From: Polynucleobacter sp. AP-Ainpum-60-G11
GTDB taxonomy: Bacteria; Pseudomonadota; Gammaproteobacteria; Burkholderiales; Burkholderiaceae
Reading direction: 5' to 3'
Assembly (NCBI RefSeq): GCF_018688375.1
Contig: NZ_CP061318.1
Span: forward strand, 744,001 to 808,000
DNA: 64,000 bases
The notes under the pieces are model-generated. The model had not been told where the DNA came from, made no database searches, and saw only the letters and a program-made list of their open reading frames with translations. Numbering within the stretch: position 1 is the stretch's first letter; each line of letters starts with the position of its first letter. This document shows positions 31,658-41,144 of this stretch, piece after piece. A program made the translations under genes and the position numbers.

Positions 31658-31685
31658 ACTTGTGTTGCGACGGAATCGCACAAGT
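31658..31685. repeat. interrupted inverted repeat in the mmsA / oxidoreductase divergent region
   Basis: ACTTGT (31658-31663) and ACAAGT (31680-31685) are outer arms; GCGA (31667-31670) and TCGC (31676-31679) are inner arms around CGGAA. It lies 45 bases from the mmsA start and about 80 from the other gene, where an operator for divergent promoters would be. No regulator is identified. Confidence 0.45.
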
Positions 31686-31763
31686 GTATGGTCTCGTTTA
31701 TTCTACTGAATCTATTTTATCGCTTTCATCACTTTTACGCATTTTAGGATCCAAGGGCCATCC

Positions 31764-32885
31764 ATGAGTCTTCTGTTCTCCAAGTACACGCTTAGCTCTC
31801 CTCAGGGCGATTTAACGCTTCCTAACCGCATTGTTGTGGCACCCATGTGCCAGTATTCTGCCGTCAATGGCGAGGCTCAGGACTGGCACTTAATGCACTG
31901 GGCTAACCTCCTTAATGGCGGAGCGGGCCTATTCATTATTGAGGCTACTGGAGTTACTCCAGAGGGCCGTATTACCCCTGCTTGCTTAGGACTGTGGGAT
32001 GACCGTACCGAAGCTGCTCTGAAAGACAAGCTCAGCCGAGCCCGTAAGCTGGCTCCAGAAACCCCTGTTTTCATCCAATTGGCGCATGCTGGACGGAAGG
32101 CTTCGAGCGCAACCCCTTGGGATGGCGGTCAATTACTTTCTAAAGAGCAGGGTGGTTGGGAGACGCTTGCCCCTTCAGCCATTCCGCAGCTTAAAGATGA
32201 GCGATTGCCGCATGAGCTCTCCAAGACTGAGTTGCTAGAGCTGATTGACGCATTTGTTGTTGCAGCGCAGCGTTCTGAGCGAGTTGGTGTCGATGGTATT
32301 GAATTGCATGGGGCGCATGGCTACCTTCTCCATCAGTTCTTGTCGCCGATTGCCAATCAACGTACCGATGAATACGGTGGCTCATATGAAAATCGCATCC
32401 GCTTTCCGCTGGAATTATTTGCAGCAGTACGCAAGGCATATCAGGGTGTATTAGGCATTCGGATCTCTGCAAGCGATTGGATTGAGGGTGGCTGGACTCC
32501 AGAAGAAACTGCTGACTTTGCATCTCGCCTCAAACCCCTGGGATGTGACTTTGTCCACATCTCATCAGGAGGCATTTCACCACTGCAGAAGATCGCGATA
32601 GGGCCAAACTATCAAGTGCCATTTGCCAAGATCGTAAAAGACAGGTCAGGTCTGCCCACAATGACAGTTGGCTTGATTACCGAGCCACAGCAAGCCGAAG
32701 ATATCTTGCAAAAAGGGGATGCAGATCTGATTGCTCTAGCCCGTGCGTTTTTATATAAGCCAAGGTGGGCTTGGGAAGCGGCTGCAGCTTTGGGTGGTAC
32801 CGTACCTTCAAATGAGCGCTATTGGCGTTGCTTGCCGCGTGAAGCTCAAGCCATATTTGGCGACGTCAAAGTAGGGCAGCGATAA
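31764..32885 (+). CDS. NADH:flavin oxidoreductase, old yellow enzyme family (YqjM-like)
   Basis: FMN-dependent ene-reductase of 373 residues. The N-terminal NRIVVAPMCQYSA holds the cysteine typical of the thermophilic-like (YqjM) class. GVDGIELHGAHGYLLHQFLSP carries the substrate-binding histidine pair region, and ANQRTDEYGGSYENRIRF is the family signature. The FMN phosphate region is near MTVGLIT and LIALARAFLYKPRW. These enzymes reduce activated alkenes; the natural substrate is unknown. Confidence 0.91.
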   Translation: MSLLFSKYTLSSPQGDLTLPNRIVVAPMCQYSAVNGEAQDWHLMHWANLLNGGAGLFIIEATGVTPEGRITPACLGLWDDRTEAALKDKLSRARKLAPETPVFIQLAHAGRKASSATPWDGGQLLSKEQGGWETLAPSAIPQLKDERLPHELSKTELLELIDAFVVAAQRSERVGVDGIELHGAHGYLLHQFLSPIANQRTDEYGGSYENRIRFPLELFAAVRKAYQGVLGIRISASDWIEGGWTPEETADFASRLKPLGCDFVHISSGGISPLQKIAIGPNYQVPFAKIVKDRSGLPTMTVGLITEPQQAEDILQKGDADLIALARAFLYKPRWAWEAAAALGGTVPSNERYWRCLPREAQAIFGDVKVGQR

Positions 32886-32928
32886 TTCACATCAAACAAT
32901 AAATAAAATTAAGTTACCGGAGACATAT

Positions 32929-33906
32929 ATGAAATCAATCAAACTCATTTCCCGTTCTTTAGTCATCCTTGGTATTGCATTAGGCTCTAACTTGGTTAAT
33001 GCACAAGCATTTCCGGATCGACCAATCACTTTGGTTGTCCCCAATCCACCTGGAGGTCTTGTTGACACTTCAGCGCGTTTGTTGAGTGAGCCGCTAACTC
33101 GAGTGATTGGCCAGCCAGTCATTGTTGATAACAAGCCGGGCGCCAGTGGAAACACTGCTTACCAATATGTTGCCAAGGCTAAACCAGATGGTTACACCTT
33201 GCTGATTTCATATTCGGGTTATCACGTTGGCAATCCTTCATTGATGGATAAATTGCCATGGGATCCTATTAAAGATTTTTCTCCTGTAGCGCTCCTCACG
33301 GTTTCTACGAATGTGATTGCAGTGCATCCATCTGTACCCGTTAACAACTTAAAAGAATTTATTGCATATGCCAAAGCCAATCCCGGCAACCTCAATTACG
33401 CATCTCAAGGCAATGGCTCCGTATCGCATATTGGCACAGAAATCTTTAAGCAAAATACTGGTGTAGATATTGTTCATGTGCCATATAAAGGTTCTGGACC
33501 TGCAGTGCAGGACGTATTGGCTGGCCAGGTACAGTTATTTATTACGACTCCACCTTCAGTGATGCAGCACGTTCAGAGCGGTAAGCTCAAGGGTCTAGCT
33601 GTTACAGGAAAAAATCGCCATCCTGGTATGCCTAATGTTCCCACTACTGCCGAAGCAGGTTTACCTTCATTCCAGTTGGAATCTTGGGTTGCCCTCTATG
33701 CGCCAGCAGGTACTCCAGCGCCAGTAATTACTAAGCTAACTGACTCTGTTAAGAAAAGTCTTGCATTGCCTGAGGTAAAGGAGCGTTCTGATGCCGCTGG
33801 AGTTGAGCTACGTTACCTAACCCCAGTCCAAATGGATGCCTTGCTGAAAAAAGAATTGCCATACTGGGATAAGGCAATTAAATCAGCCAATATCAAGTTG
33901 GATTAA
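32929..33906 (+). CDS. tripartite tricarboxylate transporter-type substrate-binding protein (Bug/TctC family)
   Basis: Periplasmic binding protein of 325 residues with a signal peptide (SLVILGIALGSNLVNAQA, cleavage near residue 26). Bug signatures: FPDRPITLVVPNPPGG, DNKPGASGNTAYQYVAKAKPDGYTLL, HVPYKGSGPAVQDVLAGQVQL. No membrane subunits (TctA, TctB) are adjacent. Orphan Bug proteins are very common in Burkholderiales and bind small carboxylates or related compounds; the ligand is unknown. Confidence 0.9.
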   Translation: MKSIKLISRSLVILGIALGSNLVNAQAFPDRPITLVVPNPPGGLVDTSARLLSEPLTRVIGQPVIVDNKPGASGNTAYQYVAKAKPDGYTLLISYSGYHVGNPSLMDKLPWDPIKDFSPVALLTVSTNVIAVHPSVPVNNLKEFIAYAKANPGNLNYASQGNGSVSHIGTEIFKQNTGVDIVHVPYKGSGPAVQDVLAGQVQLFITTPPSVMQHVQSGKLKGLAVTGKNRHPGMPNVPTTAEAGLPSFQLESWVALYAPAGTPAPVITKLTDSVKKSLALPEVKERSDAAGVELRYLTPVQMDALLKKELPYWDKAIKSANIKLD

Positions 33907-33951
33907 AGTCCAAATCAAACCACATTTAAATATTGAATTGAAGAAACATTG

Positions 33952-34611
33952 ATGAAGCAACACTCCGTTAGAGAATCCTGGCTGGAAGACGCCGTAAGAC
34001 ATTTAGAACCCGTGTTCTCAAAAGCGGGGTATGCCATTCCGCCAGTGAGAGTGTCTTGTGGCTTTCCAGCTTCCAGCAGTCCTAGAACAACGCTAGGGCA
34101 GTGCTGGCCTCGTGAGCGTTCTGGCGGAGGTGTTAATGAGATCTTCATTTCTCCCAAGTTGGATGATCCCGTGCAGCTATTGGATACCTTGGTACATGAG
34201 TTATGCCATGCTGTAGATGATTGCTTTAGCGGTCATGGTGAAGACTTTAAAGGTATTGCCCAGACTGTTGGCCTAGAGGGCCCTGCCAGAATGGCACATG
34301 CTACCGAAGAGTTGATGGTGCGTCTGATGATGATTAGTCAAGAGCTTGGCCCATATCCACATCAAGCAATTGTTTTTCCGCCGCCAAGACCAAGCAATGC
34401 GAGTCGCAATAAAGCTAAATGCGCTCAATGTGGATACGAAGTCACACTGCTAAAGAAGTGGGCTACCTACGGAGCTCCGATTTGCCCTAAAGACAATATT
34501 CGGATGCAAGAGGCGGTTATCGAAACGATTGAAAATACGACTGAGCACGATACAGAGTCTGTTACCGGCTCTAAACCCAAGGCAGATGAAATCCGCCGGG
34601 CTATTAGCTAG
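33952..34611 (+). CDS. SprT-like domain metalloprotein
   Basis: A 219-residue protein with the zinc peptidase motif HELCHAVDDCFSGHG (HExxH plus a downstream histidine) and a C-terminal zinc-ribbon pair, CAQCGYEV and ICPKDN, as in SprT/Spartan-like proteins. Unlike most SprT proteins the N-terminal part is unusual (VRVSCGFPASSSPRTTLGQCWPRE). A protease role is suggested by the motif only. It starts at the ATG after a TTG. It is convergent with dnaQ, only seven bases apart. Confidence 0.8.
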   Translation: MKQHSVRESWLEDAVRHLEPVFSKAGYAIPPVRVSCGFPASSSPRTTLGQCWPRERSGGGVNEIFISPKLDDPVQLLDTLVHELCHAVDDCFSGHGEDFKGIAQTVGLEGPARMAHATEELMVRLMMISQELGPYPHQAIVFPPPRPSNASRNKAKCAQCGYEVTLLKKWATYGAPICPKDNIRMQEAVIETIENTTEHDTESVTGSKPKADEIRRAIS

Positions 34612-34618
34612 TTAGAAT

Positions 34619-35329
34619 TTAACTGGCAACAGCAGAAAGACTCCAAACGGGGTCTTTTTTACTTGCTTTGGCAATTTCACCCAAAATCTTTTCATGCAGC
34701 TCACAATCTTCTGGGCTGGCCGTCATAAGTTTAAGCTTCGTAGGTAGAGCTTTCATTTGGCCGGACGCATCTGTGCCAACGGTGTAATCAATCAGGTCAA
34801 TCGAGAGATCCTCTTGACCACGTGTCATCGCTACATAGACTTCAGCTAATAGCTGGGCATCAAGTAAAGCGCCGTGCAAAGTACGGTGTTGATTGCTAAT
34901 AGCAAATCGTTCGCAGAGTGCATCTAGTGAGTTGCGCTTGCCTGGAAACATTTGACGAGCATCCAAAAGGGTATCGGTCACTTTAGATGCAAGACCCCTA
35001 AAAGGAGGGCGCTTAAGCAAAGCAAATTCGTTATCCAAGAATCCCAAGTCAAATGCCGCGTTATGAATGACTACTTCAGCGCCATCAACAAACTCAATTA
35101 ACTCTTCGACAATATTGGCAAATACCGGTTTGTCCGATAAGAATTCACGGGAGAGTCCGTGAACGGCAAAAGCACCCGCATCGATATCACGCTCAGGATT
35201 AATGTAGTAATGAAAGGTGCGATCGGTTAATCGACGACCAACCATTTCAACGCATCCGATTTCAATAATGCGATCGCCCGTAGCAGGGTTAAGCCCAGTA
35301 GTTTCGGTATCGAGAATAACTTGACGCAT
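34619..35329 (-). CDS. dnaQ: DNA polymerase III epsilon subunit (3-prime to 5-prime proofreading exonuclease)
   Basis: DEDDh exonuclease that proofreads replication, 236 residues. Exo I VILDTETTGLNP, Exo II VIHNAAFDLGFLDNE, Exo III HRTLHGALLDAQLLAEVY. The C-terminal tail probably binds the alpha subunit. Its ATG overlaps the stop of the RND pump gene (TAATG on the minus strand), so translation may be coupled to a pump message unless there is a promoter inside that gene. In many relatives and in Escherichia coli it neighbours rnhA; here two pump genes lie between. Confidence 0.95.
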   Translation of the reverse strand: MRQVILDTETTGLNPATGDRIIEIGCVEMVGRRLTDRTFHYYINPERDIDAGAFAVHGLSREFLSDKPVFANIVEELIEFVDGAEVVIHNAAFDLGFLDNEFALLKRPPFRGLASKVTDTLLDARQMFPGKRNSLDALCERFAISNQHRTLHGALLDAQLLAEVYVAMTRGQEDLSIDLIDYTVGTDASGQMKALPTKLKLMTASPEDCELHEKILGEIAKASKKDPVWSLSAVAS

Positions 35330-38300
35330 TAGGTGCCTTCTAAAACAGATGGGGGGATTTCCATGGGGCCAGTGCCCGCATATTTATCAAGATATAGATA
35401 AATAACTGGCGTAATAATCAGGGTCACAAATTGAGAGAAGATCAAACCTCCCGCCACGCTGATACCGAGCGGCTGGCGAAGTTCTGCGCCAGCACCAATT
35501 CCGAATGCAATGGGAAGTGCCCCCATTAAAGCGGCAAAGGTAGTCATCATGATGGGGCGGAAGCGCAAGATACAGGCTTCACGAATTGCTTTCTCTGGGG
35601 ACATGCCTTGATTGCGCTGCGCATCCAAAGCAAAGTCGATCATCAAAATCGCATTCTTTTTCACAATACCAATTAACAGCAAGATGCCAATCGAAGCAAT
35701 GATGGTGAGTTCAAACCCAAAGATGCGTAGCGCCAGGATGGCGCCAATCGCAGCTGATGGTAGGCCTGCCAGAATGGTGAGTGGATGAATATAACTCTCG
35801 TACAGAACACCCAGAAGAATATAAATTACACCCAGTGCAGCAAAAATCAAAATCAACTGACCCGATTGATTGCTCTTAAAGACGGCCGCATCACCACCGT
35901 AACTAGTGATGATGGAGGATGGCAGGTTAATTTCTTTGGTATAGGCTTCAATCTTTTTGGTTGCATCTCCCAAGAAGACATCCGGCGCCAAGTTAAATGA
36001 CAGCGTTACAGCCGGAATCTGTCCTTGATGGTTTACGGCAGTAGGGCCGATTGTTCGTGTGAAGCTGGCCACATTGGAGAGCGGAATAAGCTTATCAGTA
36101 GCGCGACCACGCACAAAAATCTTGTTGAGATCGGTTTCATATTGTCGGTCTTCTTCTGCTGCCTCAAGAATTACGTAGTAGGTATTTACTGGTGTGTAGA
36201 TTGTGGAGACTTGTTTTTCTCCAAAGGAGTTGTACAGGGCGGAACGAATATCGGTAATGGTGATACCGGCGCTCGCAGCTTTCTCGCGATCGATATCAAT
36301 TTTGACATTCAAGCCTTTTAATTGAGAATCGCTGGTGACGTCGCGGAACATAGGGTCTGCACGTAACTTTTGCATCAGCTTATCTGCCCATTCATTTACG
36401 CCTTCAAAGCCAACGCTTTGCAATGTAAATTGATAGCGACTCTTGCTGCTTCTGCCGCCAAGCTGTAAGTTCTGTACGGGGCGCATGTAAACCTGGAGGC
36501 CTGGGATTTCTTTGAACTTAGCCCGAAGACCTTCCATAATCTTCGCCATCTTCGCTCTATCACTCTTGGGTTTCAGGATGATGAAGATTCGACCGGTATT
36601 GCTGCCCGAGCTATTGCCACCACCTACTATTGAGATGGAGCTGGCCACATTGGGATCTGTATTGACTAGTGCTGCAGCTTGATCCTGGAGTGTCAACATT
36701 GCCTTGAAAGAGATGTCTTCGGAGGCTTCGGTTGTTGCGAGGATTTGCCCAATATCTTCCTCTGGAAAAAATCCTTTAGGACTATTAACAAACAGAACAA
36801 CTGTAATAACAAAGGTAGATAGGGCGCCCCACAATACTTTTTTGCGGTTCAGTAGCGCCAAGTCTAAATAATGAATATAGGTCTTGAGCATCCAATCAAA
36901 AAAGATATCAAACTTTTTATTGATCGCATATTCTTTTGCGTGCTGCCCAGGCTTTGGTAGGAAGCGACTGCATAACATCGGCACCACTGTGAGTGATACG
37001 AGCGCTGAAACCAGAATTGACAAGGACACGACTACTGCAAATTCTCTAAAGAGGAGGCCGATAGGTCCTGGCATAAAGAAGAGCGGGATGAAGACGGCTA
37101 CCAAAGAGATCGAGATCGAGATAATCGTAAATCCAACCTCCTTGCTTCCCTTTAGCGAGGCTTTGAGTGGATCCATGCCTTGCTCAACGTAACGCATGAT
37201 GTTTTCTAAGACTACGATCGCATCATCAACTACCAAGCCCACTGCAAGCGTAATTCCCAATAGGGAAATGTTATCTAGGCTATAGCCTAAGAAATACAGC
37301 AAGAAGAAGGCGCCAATCAAAGAGATCGGTAAACTGATCGAAGGAATGATAGTTGCTGAAATGTGCTTGAGGAACAGGAAGATCACTAAAACAACAAGTA
37401 ATACAGTTAAAGCTAAAGTGACATTGACATCATGGATCGCTTCAATAATAGAAAGGGATCGGTCATTCAAAAGCTGTAGCTTGATGGAGTCAGGCATTTG
37501 CTTCTGAAGTTGGGGAAGTAATTCTTTGACTGACTTTACTACCTCAACCGTATTTGCATTTGGCTGACGCAGTACGGCAATCGCGATTGATCTTTCACCA
37601 TTGGCGCTAGCCAAGGTCTTCACATCTTCATAACTCTCTACAACCTCGGCTACATCTTTGAGGTAAATCGGTAAACCATTTTTCTGGCTAATGATGAGAT
37701 TGCCAAATTCTTCTGGGCGAACTAACTGGGGATTGGCATAAATAGTGATGGACTGGCGGGGGCCGTCCAACACGCCTACTGGACTATTAGAGTTTGCTTT
37801 ATTAATTGCTGCAGCAACATCATCCATCGTTAAATTGCGATTGCCTAATGCGTCAGGATGAACGCGAACTCGCACGGCATATCGTTTGGCGCCATAAACT
37901 AGAACCTGCGCCACACCGCTAATGGTGGATAAGTTTGGCGATAGTAAATTTTCAGCATAAGCATTGAGCTCAGACAGGCTAATCGAAGGGGACTGCATTC
38001 TCACAACCAGAACTGGCGTGTCAGCAGGATTAATCTTCCGATAGGACGGCGGCACCGTCATTTCAATTGGAAGTCGTTTCTGTGCTCGCAGTAAGGCCGC
38101 TTGAACGTCAACGGCTGCCTTGTCAATGTCACGATCGTTATTGAACTCCAAGGTAATGCTAGTGCTACCCAAGGAGTTGGTAGAGCTAATAATCTTCACA
38201 CCATCAATGGTGGAGAACTCTTTTTCTAAAGGCAGGGCAACTGCCGATGCCATATTTTCTGGTGATGCGCCTGGAAGAGATGCGCTAACAGAGATAACTG

Positions 38301-38427
38301 GCGTATTGAAGCTAGGAAGAGCCGCAACTGGAATATTGAGGTAAGCAACAGTTCCTGCAATGACAGTTGCCACAGAAAGGAGCACCGTCATTACCGGGCG
38401 GCGTATACATAATTCGGATAAGGTCAT
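35329..38427 (-). CDS. RND multidrug efflux permease (MdtB/MdtC-like)
   Basis: Inner membrane proton-driven pump of the hydrophobe/amphiphile exporter-1 family, 1032 residues with 12 predicted helices and two large periplasmic loops. Signatures: N-terminal CIRRPVMTVLLSVATVIAGT, helix 4 GITLAVGLVVDDAIVVLENI with the proton-relay aspartate pair, and the repeat in the second half (GILLLIGIVKKNAILMIDFA). It is closer to MdtC/MuxC types than AcrB. Only one permease is present, unlike the paired MdtBC. No outer membrane channel gene is next to it. Substrate unknown. Confidence 0.92.
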   Translation of the reverse strand: MTLSELCIRRPVMTVLLSVATVIAGTVAYLNIPVAALPSFNTPVISVSASLPGASPENMASAVALPLEKEFSTIDGVKIISSTNSLGSTSITLEFNNDRDIDKAAVDVQAALLRAQKRLPIEMTVPPSYRKINPADTPVLVVRMQSPSISLSELNAYAENLLSPNLSTISGVAQVLVYGAKRYAVRVRVHPDALGNRNLTMDDVAAAINKANSNSPVGVLDGPRQSITIYANPQLVRPEEFGNLIISQKNGLPIYLKDVAEVVESYEDVKTLASANGERSIAIAVLRQPNANTVEVVKSVKELLPQLQKQMPDSIKLQLLNDRSLSIIEAIHDVNVTLALTVLLVVLVIFLFLKHISATIIPSISLPISLIGAFFLLYFLGYSLDNISLLGITLAVGLVVDDAIVVLENIMRYVEQGMDPLKASLKGSKEVGFTIISISISLVAVFIPLFFMPGPIGLLFREFAVVVSLSILVSALVSLTVVPMLCSRFLPKPGQHAKEYAINKKFDIFFDWMLKTYIHYLDLALLNRKKVLWGALSTFVITVVLFVNSPKGFFPEEDIGQILATTEASEDISFKAMLTLQDQAAALVNTDPNVASSISIVGGGNSSGSNTGRIFIILKPKSDRAKMAKIMEGLRAKFKEIPGLQVYMRPVQNLQLGGRSSKSRYQFTLQSVGFEGVNEWADKLMQKLRADPMFRDVTSDSQLKGLNVKIDIDREKAASAGITITDIRSALYNSFGEKQVSTIYTPVNTYYVILEAAEEDRQYETDLNKIFVRGRATDKLIPLSNVASFTRTIGPTAVNHQGQIPAVTLSFNLAPDVFLGDATKKIEAYTKEINLPSSIITSYGGDAAVFKSNQSGQLILIFAALGVIYILLGVLYESYIHPLTILAGLPSAAIGAILALRIFGFELTIIASIGILLLIGIVKKNAILMIDFALDAQRNQGMSPEKAIREACILRFRPIMMTTFAALMGALPIAFGIGAGAELRQPLGISVAGGLIFSQFVTLIITPVIYLYLDKYAGTGPMEIPPSVLEGT

Positions 38428-39746
38428 TTCTTGTCTACTGCAGTTGGTGCTGCGGGAGTTGCAGGTGCAGCTGTTGGAGCTGCACCTTTAACTTCTTTAG
38501 CCTCTTTGGTTTTGCTGCCTGGACGTAAATTCTGCTTGCCTTCAACCACCACGCGATCACCAGACTCAATCCCAGTGATGACTGAGGAGCCTTGGTATTC
38601 ATAAACAACCTTAACTGGTTTTGAAACTGCTTTGCCGTCTTTATCTACCGTGTAGACCAGCTTGCCGCGTGGACTAATCACAATGGCCTGGGATGGAACA
38701 GCTAGTGCATCTTTCAAGTTATTGGCGACGAGTGACACGCGCGCAAATTGTCCGGGCAGAAGTGTCATTGCATCATTTGGAATTTGCGCCTTAACGCGAA
38801 CAGCTGCAATTGAGGGGTCTACCTGGTTGTCGATAACTAGGACTTTGCCTTCATAGGTTCTTTTGCTGGCATCACCAACAGCTACTTTTACTGTGAGTGG
38901 TTCACCGTCCAATTGATTCTCCAGCAAGACGGGGATATCTTTTTCTGGAATGACGAATTGAACATTGATAGGGTTGAGCTGGGTAATGGTTACCATCGAA
39001 CCAACGCTCGAGGTGGCGGTAGAGCTTGTAGCTGTTGTGACTACGTTGCTGGCCTGCACCAAGGATCCCGGGAATACGTTAATGATTCCGGCTCGACCGT
39101 CAATTGGTGAGCGGATCGAATCAAATGACAGTTGTACCTCAGCAGAGCGAGCAGCAGCTTGGGCTGATTTGGCATTTGCTAGAGAAGTTTCTAAGCCTGC
39201 CTTAGAAATAAAGTTTTTTGCTACCAATTCTTTGGCGCGCAAATACTGCTTTTGAGAGTCGTCAGCTAAGGCTTTTAATTTCTCATAGTTCGCCTTGTCA
39301 TTGCGATCATCAAGAGTAAATAGGAGTTGACCTTGCTTTACCTCTTCACCATCTTTAATGTGAATCTTCGCCACCGTATTGGTCACCATCGGACGAATAT
39401 CCACGATGCTGTTGCTCACAATCGTGCCTGTGGCTTCAATCACCAAAGATATCTCTTTTTTGTCCACCACGATTGTGCTTACGGTCACAGGGCCACCGGC
39501 CTTGTCTGCGGCAGGGAAAAAATAATCAATTGCCTTAGAGCCGGCATACAAAACAACCAACACCATCAAAATGCGCCACTTGTATTTAAGGGTGAATTCT
39601 TTCGCTGTCGCGTAGTCTATTTTTTTGACTTTATCGATGTAGGGGGAGAGCTTTTGCCAAAGCTTGCATAGGCGCGCCTTCACCGAATTTTTCAGTGCAG
39701 GTAATTTGGCAACTGCTTTGTCTAAGGCTGATTCAATTTTTGACAC
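38424..39746 (-). CDS. RND efflux periplasmic adaptor (membrane fusion protein)
   Basis: Adaptor linking the pump to an outer membrane channel, 440 residues. After the membrane anchor (about residues 56-72, WRILMVLVVLYAGSKAI) come the lipoyl/barrel-sandwich half motifs (GTIVSNSIVDIRPMVT; IRSPIDGRAGIINVFPGSLV), an alpha-hairpin and the beta-barrel domain, then a low-complexity lysine and alanine-proline tail. The N-terminus carries about 55 charged residues before the anchor, longer than in typical adaptors. The start is GTG without a strong Shine-Dalgarno, so part of this extension may not be translated. It overlaps the permease start by four bases. Confidence 0.9.
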   Translation of the reverse strand: MSKIESALDKAVAKLPALKNSVKARLCKLWQKLSPYIDKVKKIDYATAKEFTLKYKWRILMVLVVLYAGSKAIDYFFPAADKAGGPVTVSTIVVDKKEISLVIEATGTIVSNSIVDIRPMVTNTVAKIHIKDGEEVKQGQLLFTLDDRNDKANYEKLKALADDSQKQYLRAKELVAKNFISKAGLETSLANAKSAQAAARSAEVQLSFDSIRSPIDGRAGIINVFPGSLVQASNVVTTATSSTATSSVGSMVTITQLNPINVQFVIPEKDIPVLLENQLDGEPLTVKVAVGDASKRTYEGKVLVIDNQVDPSIAAVRVKAQIPNDAMTLLPGQFARVSLVANNLKDALAVPSQAIVISPRGKLVYTVDKDGKAVSKPVKVVYEYQGSSVITGIESGDRVVVEGKQNLRPGSKTKEAKEVKGAAPTAAPATPAAPTAVDKK

Positions 39747-39862
39747 GGTCTCGGCGTTTTTCTTGGTTCTATATGGGTTTAGCGGTGAATTCTGTACCAG
39801 CTTTGAATCCGTTCATTCTCTCATAAGACCGTCAAAAACGGGCTTGCCGACACCCATCCAGC

Positions 39863-40318
39863 TTAAGGCAGAAATTCCTCAACGCCCTTGTTTGCTAGGA
39901 GGTCCGCAAGCTCATTTCCGGGGTGGCCATTGTGGCCGCGTACCCAATGCCAAGAGATCTTGTGGTCAGGGATAAGGGCATCCAATTCTTGCCACAAATC
40001 GGCATTCTTGACGGGATCCTTGCTGGCCGTCTTCCAGCCTCTTTTTTTCCAGCCCTCGAGCCACTCAGTGACACCTTTTTGGACATATTGGGAGTCAGTC
40101 CACAGCTCAACTGAGCTCGTTTGCTTAAGGGCTCTTAACGCATGAATCACGGCGCTAATTTCCATGCGATTGTTCGTTGTGTGCTCAGCACCCCCATGCA
40201 AATGCTTTTCATGACCACCAGAGCGCAAAACTGCACCCCAGCCCCCAGGCCCAGGATTACCTTTACAGGCACCATCGGTATAGATGACGATGTGGGGAAG
40301 TGATTTAGTGTGAGGCAT
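39863..40318 (-). CDS. rnhA: ribonuclease HI
   Basis: Degrades RNA in RNA-DNA hybrids. The four catalytic acidic residues are present: D in [18 protein letters not shown] in [11 protein letters not shown] in LWTDSQYV, D in NELADLLAN, plus the active-site histidine nearby in GHNGHPGN. It has 151 residues. It starts four bases after the upstream methyltransferase gene, so the two are cotranscribed. Confidence 0.96.
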   Translation of the reverse strand: MPHTKSLPHIVIYTDGACKGNPGPGGWGAVLRSGGHEKHLHGGAEHTTNNRMEISAVIHALRALKQTSSVELWTDSQYVQKGVTEWLEGWKKRGWKTASKDPVKNADLWQELDALIPDHKISWHWVRGHNGHPGNELADLLANKGVEEFLP

Positions 40319-40322
40319 ATCG

Positions 40323-41138
40323 TTAATTTACTTGGTCTTGCTGATTCATCAAATTCTGCCGACTTTCAGCTGCAGGGCTTAGCTTAGTCATTGCTGGAAT
40401 ACGTAAGCCTTGAACCTGCCCAATCAGGCGGATGCCTTGCTGGCGTTTGATGGCAGAAACCAAGAAAACAGCCCCAAATATAGGCCACCAGCGGTTACCA
40501 GCGGGCTCCATAAAGTCCATTCTGGCCATGCCGGACTCGCTACTCAAGGGAAGCTTATAGCAACCAAAATGCCCTCGGTCTAATGAGAAGTTCAATAGTT
40601 GCAACCAATCTTTAATTCTGAGGAGGCCAATAAACTGCCCATCTCGGGGAAGATAGGGGCTACCAATCAAGCGGCTGAGATATTGACGCATACCCCAAAG
40701 ACTGGCGGGATTAAAACCTGAGATGATTAAACGGCCCTCAGGGCGAAGAACGCGTTCAGCCTCTCGCAGAATTTGGTGAGGATCGGCAGCAAATTCCAAG
40801 ACGTGTGGCAGCGCTAGGAGGTCGATGGTTTCAGAGGCAAAAGGCAGTTCGTTAGCATTGCCCTCTACCTGATGCCAGTTAAATTGACTAGCTTGTTTTT
40901 GGCGATCTTGAGAATGCATTAGCAGGGCATGCAAAGGCATGCGATTTTCTGCCAAGGTATTGATTTGCGGCAAACCGATTTGAACGGCATAAAAACCAAA
41001 GACATCAGCTACGATTTGATTGAAGCATTTTTGCTCCCAGGCCAGCACATAGCGTCCAGGAGGCGATTGCAGCCACTTTTCCCATGAACTCCATGGTGGT
41101 GCAGGCATCTGAGATGGGGAGGTAGGGATTGGTATCAT
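40323..41138 (-). CDS. class I SAM-dependent methyltransferase (YafS-like)
   Basis: A 271-residue methyltransferase of the type 11 group, in the same place as Escherichia coli yafS beside rnhA and gloB. The acidic motif II/III region is [22 protein letters not shown] followed by [15 protein letters not shown]; the glycine-rich motif I is degenerate, and the glycine-rich motif is hard to see, so activity is not certain. Substrate unknown. It is divergent from gloB with only six bases between start codons, so promoters must overlap the coding regions. Confidence 0.82.
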   Translation of the reverse strand: MIPIPTSPSQMPAPPWSSWEKWLQSPPGRYVLAWEQKCFNQIVADVFGFYAVQIGLPQINTLAENRMPLHALLMHSQDRQKQASQFNWHQVEGNANELPFASETIDLLALPHVLEFAADPHQILREAERVLRPEGRLIISGFNPASLWGMRQYLSRLIGSPYLPRDGQFIGLLRIKDWLQLLNFSLDRGHFGCYKLPLSSESGMARMDFMEPAGNRWWPIFGAVFLVSAIKRQQGIRLIGQVQGLRIPAMTKLSPAAESRQNLMNQQDQVN

Positions 41139-41144
41139 CGGTCT

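Noticed and set aside
37201..39255. Several plus-strand open frames opposite the RND genes.
   Set aside because: They are reverse-complement shadows of strongly conserved coding sequence and show no domain of their own.
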